Shown here: positions 17,781 through 26,005 of the stretch, piece by piece | Numbering within the stretch: position 1 is the stretch's first letter | How the letters are laid out: each line of letters begins with the position of its first letter | Source of the DNA: an uncultured Colwellia sp. | GTDB taxonomy: Bacteria; Pseudomonadota; Gammaproteobacteria; Enterobacterales; Alteromonadaceae | Direction: 5' to 3' | Assembly: GCA_913061475.1 (NCBI GenBank) | Contig: CAJXUN010000016.1 | Location: forward strand, 1 to 64,000 | Length of the DNA stretch: 64,000 nt | Notes under the pieces: model-generated | Told to the model about the DNA's origin: nothing | The model's input: the letters and a program-made list of their open reading frames with translations, nothing else | Database searches by the model: none | Made by a program: the position numbers and the translations under genes

Positions 17781-18917
17781 GTGAAAATTGAGTTTTTAAA
17801 TAGTATTGTCGATATTGCTGAACAAGACTGGCAACGACTAAATAGTCAAGCGTCGATATTTTCAAACTATCAGTTTTTTCACTGTTTAGAGGCCAGTACT
17901 TCTGTCAGCAAGTCGCAAGGTTGGCAACCTCATCATTTACAGCTTAGTGATGATGAGCGCAAAGTTAACGCGATATTGCCAATGTATATTAAGTCGCACT
18001 CTTGGGGCGAGTATGTTTTTGACTGGGCCTGGGCCGATGCCTATCAACAACATGAAATTCCCTATTATCCCAAGTTAATTGCGACAACGCCCTTTACCCC
18101 CGTAACTAGCAACAAGCTATTGTCTAATAACGTGCAACTCATCGATGTTTTCCAATTATTAAGCGAGCACTGCCAACAGCAACAACTCAGCAGTTGGCAT
18201 TTACTCTATAGCCAAGACGAGCCGAATGTTACGCCACAACAATGCAACGACATTTATCAACGCAACACCGTACAATTTCATTGGCTTAACTATAACTATC
18301 GAGATTTTGATGACTTTTTATCAAACTTTACCGCTCGAAAACGAAAAAACACCCGTAAAGAGCGGCTCTCAATAAGCCAGCAAGGTATATCGGTACGGCA
18401 CGTTGTAGGTAAAGATATTAGCGTCGCAGAGTTGGCATTTTTCTATTTAACCTACCAACTAACGTATTTAAGGCGCGGACATACACCGCATTTAACCTTT
18501 GAATTTTTTCAAGCCGTGATCAAAAAGCTACCTGAACATGTTTTACTGATCATCGCTAGCTGCCAAGGTGAAGACATAGCCTGTGCTTGGTTTTTCTTTG
18601 ACGACAAAAATTTATATGGTCGCTACTGGGGGTGTACAAAGTCATATAATAATTTGCACTTTGAATTGTGTTACTACCAAGGCATAGAATTTTGTATTGA
18701 AAATAATCTCATGCTATTCCACCCCGGCACACAAGGCGAACATAAAATAGCACGTGGCTTTGAGCCAAAACTAACCACGTCATATCACTGGGTAAAACAT
18801 CCGGCATTTAAACCAGCAATTAAAGCTTTTTGTTTACAGGAGCAGCAACAAATGCGAGCGTACCAGTTGCAATGTCAGCAATTATTACCCTTTAAAGTCA
18901 ACCAACCCAGTACATAA
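17781..18917 (+). CDS. FemAB-like GNAT-superfamily acyltransferase (COG3146)
   Basis: A 378-residue protein of the COG3146/PF04339 family, two linked GNAT-like folds related to FemAB aminoacyltransferases. Typical features are an early AILPMYIKSHSWGEYVFDWAWADAY segment, FTARKRKNTRKERLSI, the LTYLRRGHTPHLTFEFF region, and GRYWGCTKSYNNLHFELCYYQGIEFCI with HPGTQGEHKIARGFEP near the end. The family is annotated as peptidoglycan biosynthesis-like, but its substrate is not established. The start is GTG 17781. A DUF938 methyltransferase gene follows 38 nt downstream, so they may be co-transcribed. Confidence 0.85.
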   Translation: MKIEFLNSIVDIAEQDWQRLNSQASIFSNYQFFHCLEASTSVSKSQGWQPHHLQLSDDERKVNAILPMYIKSHSWGEYVFDWAWADAYQQHEIPYYPKLIATTPFTPVTSNKLLSNNVQLIDVFQLLSEHCQQQQLSSWHLLYSQDEPNVTPQQCNDIYQRNTVQFHWLNYNYRDFDDFLSNFTARKRKNTRKERLSISQQGISVRHVVGKDISVAELAFFYLTYQLTYLRRGHTPHLTFEFFQAVIKKLPEHVLLIIASCQGEDIACAWFFFDDKNLYGRYWGCTKSYNNLHFELCYYQGIEFCIENNLMLFHPGTQGEHKIARGFEPKLTTSYHWVKHPAFKPAIKAFCLQEQQQMRAYQLQCQQLLPFKVNQPST

Positions 18918-18955
18918 TCATTTAGCTATACATCTATGAGCGACCGAGAAAAATA

Positions 18956-19549
18956 ATGAACAAGCCCTTTTCCCAAGCATGTGAGAATAATAAATCCGTT
19001 ATTTTATCGATATTAGTTGAGCGCTTAAAAGCCTGTAAAACCGTGCTAGAAGTTGGCTCAGGCACCGGACAACATGCGGTTTACTTTGCGCCAAACCTGC
19101 CGTGGTTAGCATGGCAAACTAGCGATATTAGCGCTAATCATCAAGGTATTAACCTATGGTTAAATGAACTTCCTCAAGATAATTTGCTGTCTCCTATTGA
19201 ACTTGATTTAAATAACCGTTGGCCAATTACAAAAGTTGATGCGATATTCACCGCTAACACGCTACACATTGTAAAGTGGTCTTTGGTTGAGGCTTTCTTT
19301 CAGGGCGTATCACAACATTTAAATAGCTATGGTCAGTGCTGTATATACGGACCATTTAATTATCTAGGAAAGTACACCAGTGAAAGTAATGCTAATTTTG
19401 ATCTCTGGTTAAAAGAACGTGATAGTGCAAGTGCTATTCGTGATATTGAGGCAGTTATAGCGCTGGCAAATGCTGCCGGCTTGTCATTAGAAAACGATCA
19501 TGCCATGCCAGCCAATAATCGCCTGCTAGTCTTTAAAAAAATCGGTTAA
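18956..19549 (+). CDS. DUF938 SAM-dependent methyltransferase
   Basis: A 197-residue cytoplasmic class I methyltransferase-like protein. Motif I is LEVGSGTGQH at residues 31-40. The DUF938 family pattern continues with PWLAWQTSDIS, FTANTLHIVKW and GPFNYLGKYTSESNANFD. The substrate is unknown. It probably shares an operon with the FemAB-like gene before it. The 3' end faces a minus-strand terminator hairpin. Confidence 0.88.
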   Translation: MNKPFSQACENNKSVILSILVERLKACKTVLEVGSGTGQHAVYFAPNLPWLAWQTSDISANHQGINLWLNELPQDNLLSPIELDLNNRWPITKVDAIFTANTLHIVKWSLVEAFFQGVSQHLNSYGQCCIYGPFNYLGKYTSESNANFDLWLKERDSASAIRDIEAVIALANAAGLSLENDHAMPANNRLLVFKKIG

Positions 19550-19572
19550 ATGAATTAATTTGAAAGAAAAGC

Positions 19573-19593
19573 GCGCTAGCAAATAGCTAGCGC
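19573..19593 (-). terminator. Terminator for the esterase and small-protein genes
   Basis: An 8-bp perfect stem, GCGCTAGC at 19573-19580 and GCTAGCGC at 19586-19593, with a 5-nt loop. Read on the minus strand it is followed by GCTTTTCTTTC, which is T-rich. On the plus strand the tail is poor in T. Confidence 0.65.
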
Positions 19594-19604
19594 AGGTGGT
19601 TATT

Positions 19605-19778
19605 TTACTGCTCGGGAACTTTCACCGACACTTCAATCGATTTAGCGCTACCAGCAAGCCATTTCTGTAAATAAATACTGCCTAACACTTCAGCTTTGCC
19701 GGGTTCAGGCACTTCTTTGAATCGGACGCTGTTTTTATTTTCTTTCTCAAAAACAAGCTTAACGTTAACTTCTGTCAT
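19605..19778 (-). CDS. 57-residue conserved-looking small protein
   Basis: Reading the minus strand from ATG 19778 gives a 57-residue soluble protein starting MTEVNVKLVFEKENKNSVRF, with PGKAEVLGSIYLQKWLAGSA and a beta-strand-like SIEVSVKVPEQ end. AGGGGA lies 5 nt before the ATG. It begins 16 nt after the stop of the esterase gene and ends before a terminator, so it is probably translated from the same message. The alternating hydrophobic pattern suggests a small beta-rich domain. I know of similar short hypothetical proteins in other bacteria but no assigned function. Confidence 0.7.
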   Translation of the reverse strand: MTEVNVKLVFEKENKNSVRFKEVPEPGKAEVLGSIYLQKWLAGSAKSIEVSVKVPEQ

Positions 19779-19794
19779 TTAAATCCCCTAACAA

Positions 19795-20472
19795 TTAGCT
19801 TATATCTAAGCGAGCCTTTAACCACGCCGCAATATCACGAATCTGTGTTGGGTGAACACTATGTGCCATTGGGTAGGTTTGCCATTTAACTGGATAATTT
19901 TTAGCCACCAGTAAAGTATTAGCCATTTTGCCCGCGCTTAGCGGCACAACATCGTCATTATCACCGTGCTGTTGGAGAATGGCAGTATTGCTATTAGCAG
20001 CGCTTAGCTGCTCAGGCAAAGCATCAGCAGTGGGTAAATAACATGACAACGCCATAATACCGGCTAACTTTTCAGGGTAACGTAAACCGGTAAACATACC
20101 AACAACACCACCTTGACTAAAACCTGCTAAAACAATATTAGCTGCAGGAATGCCACTGTCGATTTGCTCTTGAATCAAGGCTTTAACTTTAATTTCAGAC
20201 TCAAGCACACCGTCCATATCGGCACGATTATGTAAGTCCATGCTTTTAATATCGTACCATGAGCGCATAACGTAACCTTGGTTAATCGTTACCGGTTGCT
20301 CAGGTGCATGAGGAAAAACAAAGCGCACGCTATGGTTTTTTGGCAAGCCCAATTCAGGCACAATGGGCGCAAATCCGGCGCCTGAATCACCTAAACCATG
20401 CAACCAGATAACACAGGCAGTGGCGGATACGTTCGGTTCTTTAGTAATTCGTTCTAATGGAACAGCTGACAT
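19795..20472 (-). CDS. Alpha/beta-hydrolase, carboxylesterase/acyl-protein thioesterase-like
   Basis: A 225-residue cytoplasmic serine hydrolase of the phospholipase/carboxylesterase family. HGLGDSGAGF (25-34) forms the oxyanion region, the nucleophile is Ser119 in GFSQGG, the acid is Asp173 in HGDNDDVVP, and the base is His204 in YPMAHS, so the triad is complete. WYDIKSMDL is also family-typical. Homologues hydrolyse short-chain esters or S-acyl thioesters. The natural substrate here is unknown. It is followed by a 57-residue gene in the same direction. Confidence 0.9.
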   Translation of the reverse strand: MSAVPLERITKEPNVSATACVIWLHGLGDSGAGFAPIVPELGLPKNHSVRFVFPHAPEQPVTINQGYVMRSWYDIKSMDLHNRADMDGVLESEIKVKALIQEQIDSGIPAANIVLAGFSQGGVVGMFTGLRYPEKLAGIMALSCYLPTADALPEQLSAANSNTAILQQHGDNDDVVPLSAGKMANTLLVAKNYPVKWQTYPMAHSVHPTQIRDIAAWLKARLDIS

Positions 20473-20725
20473 GCATCTCTCTTTATAATCGTTACAGTAA
20501 AAAATGTCGATATCATAACGCTACTACAGAAGTTGATACAACCGAGATGGTCAGATTAATAACATTTTTATCACTAATTGATAAACAACGCGCACCTAAC
20601 ATTGGTTACCAGATAATTCAAAGCCATGATTTTAATTGATCCCATGGCATAACAACAATACAGTAGGCGTTAATGAAAAAATAATAAGTGATAAAGAACA
20701 TGGTTCGAGGACAAAAAACAAGCAG

Positions 20726-23428
20726 ATGAAATTTCCAAAAAAAACCTTATTTGTTATAGCGGTTAGCGTTTGCGTAATTATTATCGGCTATATTGCCCGT
20801 GTTAGCCTGATCAATAGCATTAGCAAAGAACAATTAGCGTTATATCAAGCAAAAATCACCTGTCTAGATTTTCACTTAACGGCTAACTTAGCACTTTCAA
20901 TAAGTCATTTATGTCTGGAAACGCCACAAGCAACTATCAATATTAACGATATGGCCATCAACTTCCAATTAGCAGAAGCAGAAAAAATCAAGCGTATTGA
21001 TATTGCCTCTGTAATGATTAATGGCAAAGCTGAACTCTTTAGCCAGCTTGATACCGCGGATAAAACACCTGCTAAGGTATCAGCTTCAGAGCAGTTAAAT
21101 ACTCAATTAAGACAATTAACCCAACTCGATTTACCCTTTGATATTGCTGTTAAAAAATTGTACTACCTGCCCTTTAAATTGAATATAAACAACCAAGAAA
21201 ACCAGCACAAACCCACGAAAAAAATAGCGAAGGATGGTTATTATTCAGGCTATTTCTTTGCTAAACAAAATAAACTCGAACTGGCATTAAAAGATACACA
21301 ACAACAGCGCTTTTTAGCCGCTAAGGTTTCGACAAATCAACAGCAAGAGCGCGTTGATGTCGAGTTAACCATTCAATTAACCCCCTTAATAGACTTTATA
21401 TTCGATCATAACCTCGAGCAGAACATTCGGCTGCCATCATCAGTATCTGCACTTAAAAAAGTCATTCAAGCTAACGGCGAGTTTCATAGTTTAATTAATT
21501 ATCAGGACGATAAATTAACAATCAAAAGCCAACTAAACGCTTTTAAGCTTGCTGCCAATGAGGGCATAAAGAACAGTGGTCCGTTTCAGTTAACCGGTGA
21601 ACTCAATATTGACGGAGAAGTTAATTTTGACACTAACAATGCTGACAGCAATCCCCAAATAGCCATACAGTTCAACGCAAACAACAAATTACAACTGCAA
21701 TTTAGTCACCCGCACTTAATTGGCCAACTCGATGAAAACTTGCTAGCTACTGAACTTATCAGCCTGCTAAACGATAACCCGGTCAATCAACTAATTTTTC
21801 GCCCTAACGGCACCTTATCGTACCAGGTAAATACTCAACAGCTGTCATTATCTGGCATAGAAATAACAGCGCAAAACCATGCTACTCAAGTACCGGCTAG
21901 CATTACAGCCCCCCCCACTCATCAACTCAACATAAATAATATCGTATTAGATCTTAATAACTTACTCGCTGTTAGCAATAAGCGCACGAGTGATAATGAT
22001 AGCAATATAAATGATGATCCGAGTCCTAAGTCACCACTAAAAGATAAACTATTGACTGAGCTCGACTTTGCACTTGATAGTGCCTTAATCGTCTTCCCAA
22101 TGAAAAGCTTCACCTCTGAAGCTATGGCAATAAAACTACAAGGCTCTGTTCGCCAAAGCAGCACTGAAACACTGATAAACATTGCTGAAAATTCGTTTTT
22201 ATCTATTAATAATATGGCTCTATCGACGAAACAGAACTCCGTTGATAAAAAGCGCTTAACCATTAAAAACATAACCAGTCATCTACAAGGCAATATTCAC
22301 CTTCAAGATCAGCAAGCTATGCGCTTAAACGTAAAAATCGACAGCCAAGCTAACAACTTACGAGCAGCAAAAATATTGGATATCAAATCATTGATGCTCA
22401 ATAGCGTTATTATTGGTAGCTTGGATAACATTAATATAAATACTCGGTTAAGTGCTGACACCGTTCCTTTAGGAAATTTAGCGATTTCGGGCACAGTAGA
22501 AAAACCTAATATTTCTCTCACGGCTTCAACTTTATCGCTAACAGACCTACTGTCACTAAATATAAAACTACCCGCAAAGGTTGCCTTGGTAGATGGCGCA
22601 TTGAGCTACAGTGTTGAAGGTCAAATAAGCGATTGGGCTGCTATTGAAAATACGCCCCTAACCATCTCATTAGCCATCACATCGGTTAGCGGCGAGGTAG
22701 AAGGTATTTGGCTACAAGAATTAAATTGGCAACAGAACTTTAACTATTTTGCCGGTAAGTTAAGTACCCGAAATAATTCAGAAGAAAATCTAACCGTGGC
22801 ATTAATCGATACGCCTACGCCGATAGCAAAACTGTCTATTAGCACAGCGCTGAGTTACCAAAAAGATTTTAAAGTATCAGTAACAAAACTCAAGGGTGAT
22901 ATTCTGGGCGGTAGCTTCTCTATACCTAAAGTTCAATGGCCCTTAGAACATGGCCATTCAGTTAACGTTCAGCTTACTCATATAGACTTAGAGCAAGTAT
23001 TAGCATTAGACAAAAAACAAGGTATCGTGGTCACTGGCAATATCTCAGGGCAACTGCCAATTAGTTTTGACGGTGAAAAATATACTATGGAAAAAGGCAA
23101 GCTGCATAACGTGAGTAATGGCTTAATTCAGGTACTTAATAACCCAGCAGTTAATGAACTTAAAGCCAATAATAGTCAATTAAAATTAGCGTTTGATGCG
23201 CTGCAAAACTTACACTATCATCAACTGTCCTCTGATGTTTCTATGGCAGATGACGGCTACATGCTCTTGGAAACCGTAATTAAAGGTCGTAATCCAGACC
23301 TCGACAACGATGTAAATCTTAACTTGAACCTAAGTTATGATTTATTAGGTTTACTTGAATCACTGTCTATTACCGAACAATTTGAACAACGTATTATCAA
23401 AGGGTTACAAAAAAACATTAAGGAGTAA
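20726..23428 (+). CDS. ydbH: YdbH-family intermembrane phospholipid transport protein
   Basis: An AsmA-like bridge protein. A single N-terminal transmembrane helix (about residues 7-27) anchors it in the inner membrane and a roughly 870-residue beta-rich periplasmic part follows. The C-terminal region (QLPISFDGEKYTMEKGKLHNVSNGLIQV and VIKGRNPDLDNDVNLNLNL) matches the conserved YdbH end. In E. coli YdbH works with lipoprotein YnbE and regulator YdbL, redundantly with TamB and YhdP, to carry phospholipids to the outer membrane. The same three genes lie in order here. ATG 20726 is uncertain because the nearest GAGGA is 14 nt away. An in-frame TTG at 20636 gives a 30-residue longer form. Confidence 0.85.
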   Translation: MKFPKKTLFVIAVSVCVIIIGYIARVSLINSISKEQLALYQAKITCLDFHLTANLALSISHLCLETPQATININDMAINFQLAEAEKIKRIDIASVMINGKAELFSQLDTADKTPAKVSASEQLNTQLRQLTQLDLPFDIAVKKLYYLPFKLNINNQENQHKPTKKIAKDGYYSGYFFAKQNKLELALKDTQQQRFLAAKVSTNQQQERVDVELTIQLTPLIDFIFDHNLEQNIRLPSSVSALKKVIQANGEFHSLINYQDDKLTIKSQLNAFKLAANEGIKNSGPFQLTGELNIDGEVNFDTNNADSNPQIAIQFNANNKLQLQFSHPHLIGQLDENLLATELISLLNDNPVNQLIFRPNGTLSYQVNTQQLSLSGIEITAQNHATQVPASITAPPTHQLNINNIVLDLNNLLAVSNKRTSDNDSNINDDPSPKSPLKDKLLTELDFALDSALIVFPMKSFTSEAMAIKLQGSVRQSSTETLINIAENSFLSINNMALSTKQNSVDKKRLTIKNITSHLQGNIHLQDQQAMRLNVKIDSQANNLRAAKILDIKSLMLNSVIIGSLDNININTRLSADTVPLGNLAISGTVEKPNISLTASTLSLTDLLSLNIKLPAKVALVDGALSYSVEGQISDWAAIENTPLTISLAITSVSGEVEGIWLQELNWQQNFNYFAGKLSTRNNSEENLTVALIDTPTPIAKLSISTALSYQKDFKVSVTKLKGDILGGSFSIPKVQWPLEHGHSVNVQLTHIDLEQVLALDKKQGIVVTGNISGQLPISFDGEKYTMEKGKLHNVSNGLIQVLNNPAVNELKANNSQLKLAFDALQNLHYHQLSSDVSMADDGYMLLETVIKGRNPDLDNDVNLNLNLSYDLLGLLESLSITEQFEQRIIKGLQKNIKE
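21909..21916. repeat. C8 homopolymer inside ydbH
   Basis: Eight consecutive C within an AT-rich coding region, encoding Ala-Pro-Pro in STASITAPPTHQL-type context. It is the longest G/C homopolymer I noticed in the window. Slippage of one base would truncate YdbH at mid-length. Confidence 0.9.
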
Positions 23429-23430
23429 GC

Positions 23431-23613
23431 ATGAATAAAATACTAACCACGGTGTTAGCCATTTTTATAATAACCGGTTGCACACATAAGATAGAAGTTA
23501 GCGCTAAAGAGCCAATCACGATTAATTTAAACTTAAAAATAGACCATGAAATTAAAGTGAAAGTCGACAAACAACTTGATGATATTTTCAGTGAAGATAG
23601 CGACGTATTTTAG
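23431..23613 (+). CDS. ynbE: YnbE-family outer-membrane lipoprotein
   Basis: A 60-residue lipoprotein with lipobox IITGC (Cys16) and a short beta-strand-rich mature part (EPITINLNLKIDHEIKVKVD), the full extent of the YnbE family. In E. coli YnbE multimers extend the beta-stack of YdbH at the outer membrane to complete the lipid bridge. It starts 2 nt after the ydbH stop with AGGAG 5 nt before the ATG, so translation is probably coupled. Confidence 0.92.
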   Translation: MNKILTTVLAIFIITGCTHKIEVSAKEPITINLNLKIDHEIKVKVDKQLDDIFSEDSDVF

Positions 23614-23622
23614 GAGATAGCC

Positions 23623-23976
23623 ATGATTAAATTAACGAATAACATGACAAAAAACATAGTGAAAAAATTTGCTTACGCACTTTTCGCATCAACCATGGCA
23701 TTTTCAGCATGGGCGATTTCGCTTGATGACGCCAAACAACAAGGTTTAGTTGGCGAAATGCCAAATGGCTATTTAGGTATAGTCGTTAACAACGCTGAAA
23801 CAAAAAGTTTAGTCGACAGTGTTAATGAAAAACGCAAAGATATTTACCTTAACTTAGCCCGTAAAAATAAAATCACTATGCAACAAGTGACAGCCTTGGC
23901 AGGTCAAAAAGCGTTAGAAAAAACTCAACCAGGCCATTTAATTCAGAATACTGCGGGGCAATGGGTTAAAAAATAG
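23623..23976 (+). CDS. ydbL: YdbL-family periplasmic protein (DUF1318)
   Basis: A 117-residue periplasmic protein. The signal peptide ends AFSAWA-IS at about residue 31, followed by the DUF1318 domain with the characteristic LDDAKQQGLVGEMPNGYLGIV, NEKRKDIYLNLARKN and AGQKALEKTQPGHLI segments. E. coli YdbL modulates the YdbH-YnbE interaction. It starts 9 nt after ynbE with GGAG upstream, and the operon ends at the hairpin that follows. Confidence 0.92.
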   Translation: MIKLTNNMTKNIVKKFAYALFASTMAFSAWAISLDDAKQQGLVGEMPNGYLGIVVNNAETKSLVDSVNEKRKDIYLNLARKNKITMQQVTALAGQKALEKTQPGHLIQNTAGQWVKK

Positions 23977-24003
23977 CTTCTACACAATAGGTAAAATCAA
24001 AAA

Positions 24004-24031
24004 AATAAAGGAGCAAATTAGCTCCTTTATT
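24004..24031. terminator. Bidirectional terminator between ydbL and sigX-like gene
   Basis: An 11-bp perfect stem, AATAAAGGAGC at 24004-24014 and GCTCCTTTATT at 24021-24031, with a 6-nt loop. It is A-rich before and T-rich after, so it can end both converging transcripts. Confidence 0.88.
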
Positions 24032-24075
24032 TGTTACTCACTTTATATTCGTAATGCACTCACCTATATAAGTGC

Positions 24076-24606
24076 TTAGTGTCGATTCGCTCCCGTAAGA
24101 AATTCAAGTATCCGCTTATGCCTCATCTTTACCGCTGAAAGCTTCATTTCACAAATATCAGCAATCTCTTGAAACTCTAATCCTGTGCGGTAACGCAACA
24201 ACATAATATTACGATCGACAAAAGATAAGTTCTCAAGCATAGTTGATATTAGCGTCGATAAATCTTCTTCCGGTAACTTAGCTTCAAGGCTATCTAAATA
24301 ATCATCGTCGCTGTGTATAATGTCCCAACGACGATCTCTAATTTTATTGATGCACTCATGATGCGCAATTTTAAATAGCCAAACTTTAAACGATACTAGC
24401 CACTTAAAGCCCTTTAAATTAGTCAGGGCTTTAATGATCGTTTCTTGCACGGCATCTTCAGCATCCGATTGATTGCTGAGCACCTTGACACAATAGCCCT
24501 TTAATTTAGGCATGTAAGGTGTGATCAGCTGCTGAAAAAAGCGCGTATCATAAGGTAAGCTCTCTTGCGCTAAAGCAACGAGCTGACGTTCGTTAAACGA
24601 ATTCAA
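24076..24606 (-). CDS. ECF sigma factor, SigX-like
   Basis: A 176-residue group 4 sigma-70 factor with region 2 (about 27-95: SDAEDAVQETIIKALTNLKGF, then FKVWLFKIAHHECINKIRDR) and region 4 (about 120-172: DRNIMLLRYRTGLEFQEIADI and the recognition helix SAVKMRHKRI). No anti-sigma gene is adjacent. It follows a MscS-family CmpX-like gene by 12 nt and a CfrX-like gene, and lies near an OmpA/OprF porin, matching the Pseudomonas cfrX-cmpX-sigX-oprF locus, where SigX responds to membrane state and drives oprF. The start is TTG 24606. No ATG occurs before residue 31. Confidence 0.88.
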   Translation of the reverse strand: MNSFNERQLVALAQESLPYDTRFFQQLITPYMPKLKGYCVKVLSNQSDAEDAVQETIIKALTNLKGFKWLVSFKVWLFKIAHHECINKIRDRRWDIIHSDDDYLDSLEAKLPEEDLSTLISTMLENLSFVDRNIMLLRYRTGLEFQEIADICEMKLSAVKMRHKRILEFLTGANRH

Positions 24607-24618
24607 ATGAAAAGTAAC

Positions 24619-25443
24619 CTATTTTTTAGTTACTTTATTCGCTAACAAAAAGGTATTAGGTACAGTAATAATGCTTTCTTCTTCAGCGATCACTTTGCTA
24701 GCGACACTACCAATAGAAACAAGAGCACCTTTCACTTCTTTTACTTCAATGTTGTCACCAATTTGATACATTTCTCGAAGATAAACACCCGCAACCACCT
24801 CTTGCGCCATCGATTTCGTTCCTATTCCTAGAGAAATAGCAGCAGCAAGACCAACGCTGGCAATAATCACCGAAAGTATGGTGTTAAGTAATGACACGTC
24901 TATATCAAGCTGCGTAATCGACAGTGAAACTGTTATAACAATAATAATGCCACGACAAACTTCTGCAACAGAGCGTCCATAGTCAACACCTGTATTTTTA
25001 GCAGCAATTTTTACACCATTAAACACAATTTGTGCGACGAAAAAACCACACAGCAATACGGCTAATGCTGCCAATAACTTAGGCAAGAAAAGTGCGAGTG
25101 TGTCGATCAACCCTGACAACATTGTTAAGCCAACAATATCTAACGCCGCCAGTAAAAATATCAGCAAGATAAAAGTTGAAATAATGCTAGCAACGACTTG
25201 GCTACCTTGAACTTTAATATCCATTTTTTGCAGCAGGCTATCAAAACCAAGTTTATCTAGAAAAATATTAAAGCCAATTTTGATTAATGACTTATTAAGA
25301 AAGCGCTTAATTAATGATGAAATAATCCAACCAACAAGCAAAAATAATAACGCAACAATAAGATCAGGCATAAAGGTAACGACCTTATGCCAAATAGTCA
25401 TAAGACCCGTGTAGGTTTTTTCAGTGATATTTTCGGTTTCCAT
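24619..25443 (-). CDS. CmpX-like mechanosensitive channel family protein
   Basis: A 274-residue inner-membrane protein of the small MscS superfamily with about four to five helices (near residues 25-45, 85-108, 112-150 and 160-215) and a C-terminal MscS beta domain (IGTKSMAQEVVAGVYLREMYQIGD, then VKGALVSIGSVASKVIAEEESIITVPN). In Pseudomonas, CmpX influences SigX activity and membrane homeostasis. Its start codon overlaps the stop of the CfrX-like gene (TAATG), and the sigX-like gene follows, so the three form one operon. Confidence 0.87.
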   Translation of the reverse strand: METENITEKTYTGLMTIWHKVVTFMPDLIVALLFLLVGWIISSLIKRFLNKSLIKIGFNIFLDKLGFDSLLQKMDIKVQGSQVVASIISTFILLIFLLAALDIVGLTMLSGLIDTLALFLPKLLAALAVLLCGFFVAQIVFNGVKIAAKNTGVDYGRSVAEVCRGIIIVITVSLSITQLDIDVSLLNTILSVIIASVGLAAAISLGIGTKSMAQEVVAGVYLREMYQIGDNIEVKEVKGALVSIGSVASKVIAEEESIITVPNTFLLANKVTKK

Positions 25444-25679
25444 TACTTGATCCTATTGTTATCGGCCATATTTTTAAATATAGGCTTTAATATTTTCATA
25501 AATATGCTGGCAAATACCACCCAAATAGAGGCCATACCTAGCGCGATTAAATCTTTGCTACCTTGTTGTACATTAGCGGTTGTAACTGCTCGTTTAAATA
25601 ATTCTTCATCTGTTGTCGTGAAAGTAATGTCATCATCACGATCAAGCTCTTCAATTAAACTTTGTTCTATGCTTTTCAT
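25443..25679 (-). CDS. CfrX-like small membrane protein
   Basis: A 78-residue protein with an acidic N-terminal half (SLIEELDRDDDITFTTTDEE) and one transmembrane helix at about 47-66 (IALGMASIWVVFASIFMKIL) with a basic C-terminal end. Size and position directly before a CmpX-like gene match cfrX of the Pseudomonas sigX locus. Its function is unknown even there. GGGGA lies 5 nt before ATG, and translation is coupled to the channel gene by a TAATG overlap. Confidence 0.75.
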   Translation of the reverse strand: MKSIEQSLIEELDRDDDITFTTTDEELFKRAVTTANVQQGSKDLIALGMASIWVVFASIFMKILKPIFKNMADNNRIK

Positions 25680-26005
25680 CTTTTCCCCAGCAATAATTTT
25701 ATCGCTCTAACTAACAACGGTTTTTAACCGTAAAAAGTCACATTAATTTTATTTTTAATCGTATTTAATTTACTGATAATTCTACGGCGGCGAATTCTAG
25801 TTTATTTTCAATGATAATGTTACGAATAGTTAACGCTTTGACGGCATGTTAGCGAAATAATGTCAGATAAAAACCGCACTCATCTTGAGTAGATAAATTG
25901 GAGGATTTAATAAAAATATAATTAATTTGTGACTTATTGAAATTCTCAGCGTTATAGATGGCAGCAATTAATAAAAAGCATTTATCTCTCAGTAAGGAAT
26001 TACCA
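25680..26005. other. 326-bp divergent promoter region between cfrX-like and oprF-like genes
   Basis: Must contain promoters for the sigma-factor operon (minus) and the porin (plus). GTTACGAATAGTTAACG at about 25818-25834 has GTTAC/GTTAAC elements that could form part of an ECF-type -35, but I cannot assign a convincing -35/-10 pair. The porin ribosome site AAGGA ends 7 nt before its ATG. Confidence 0.4.
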
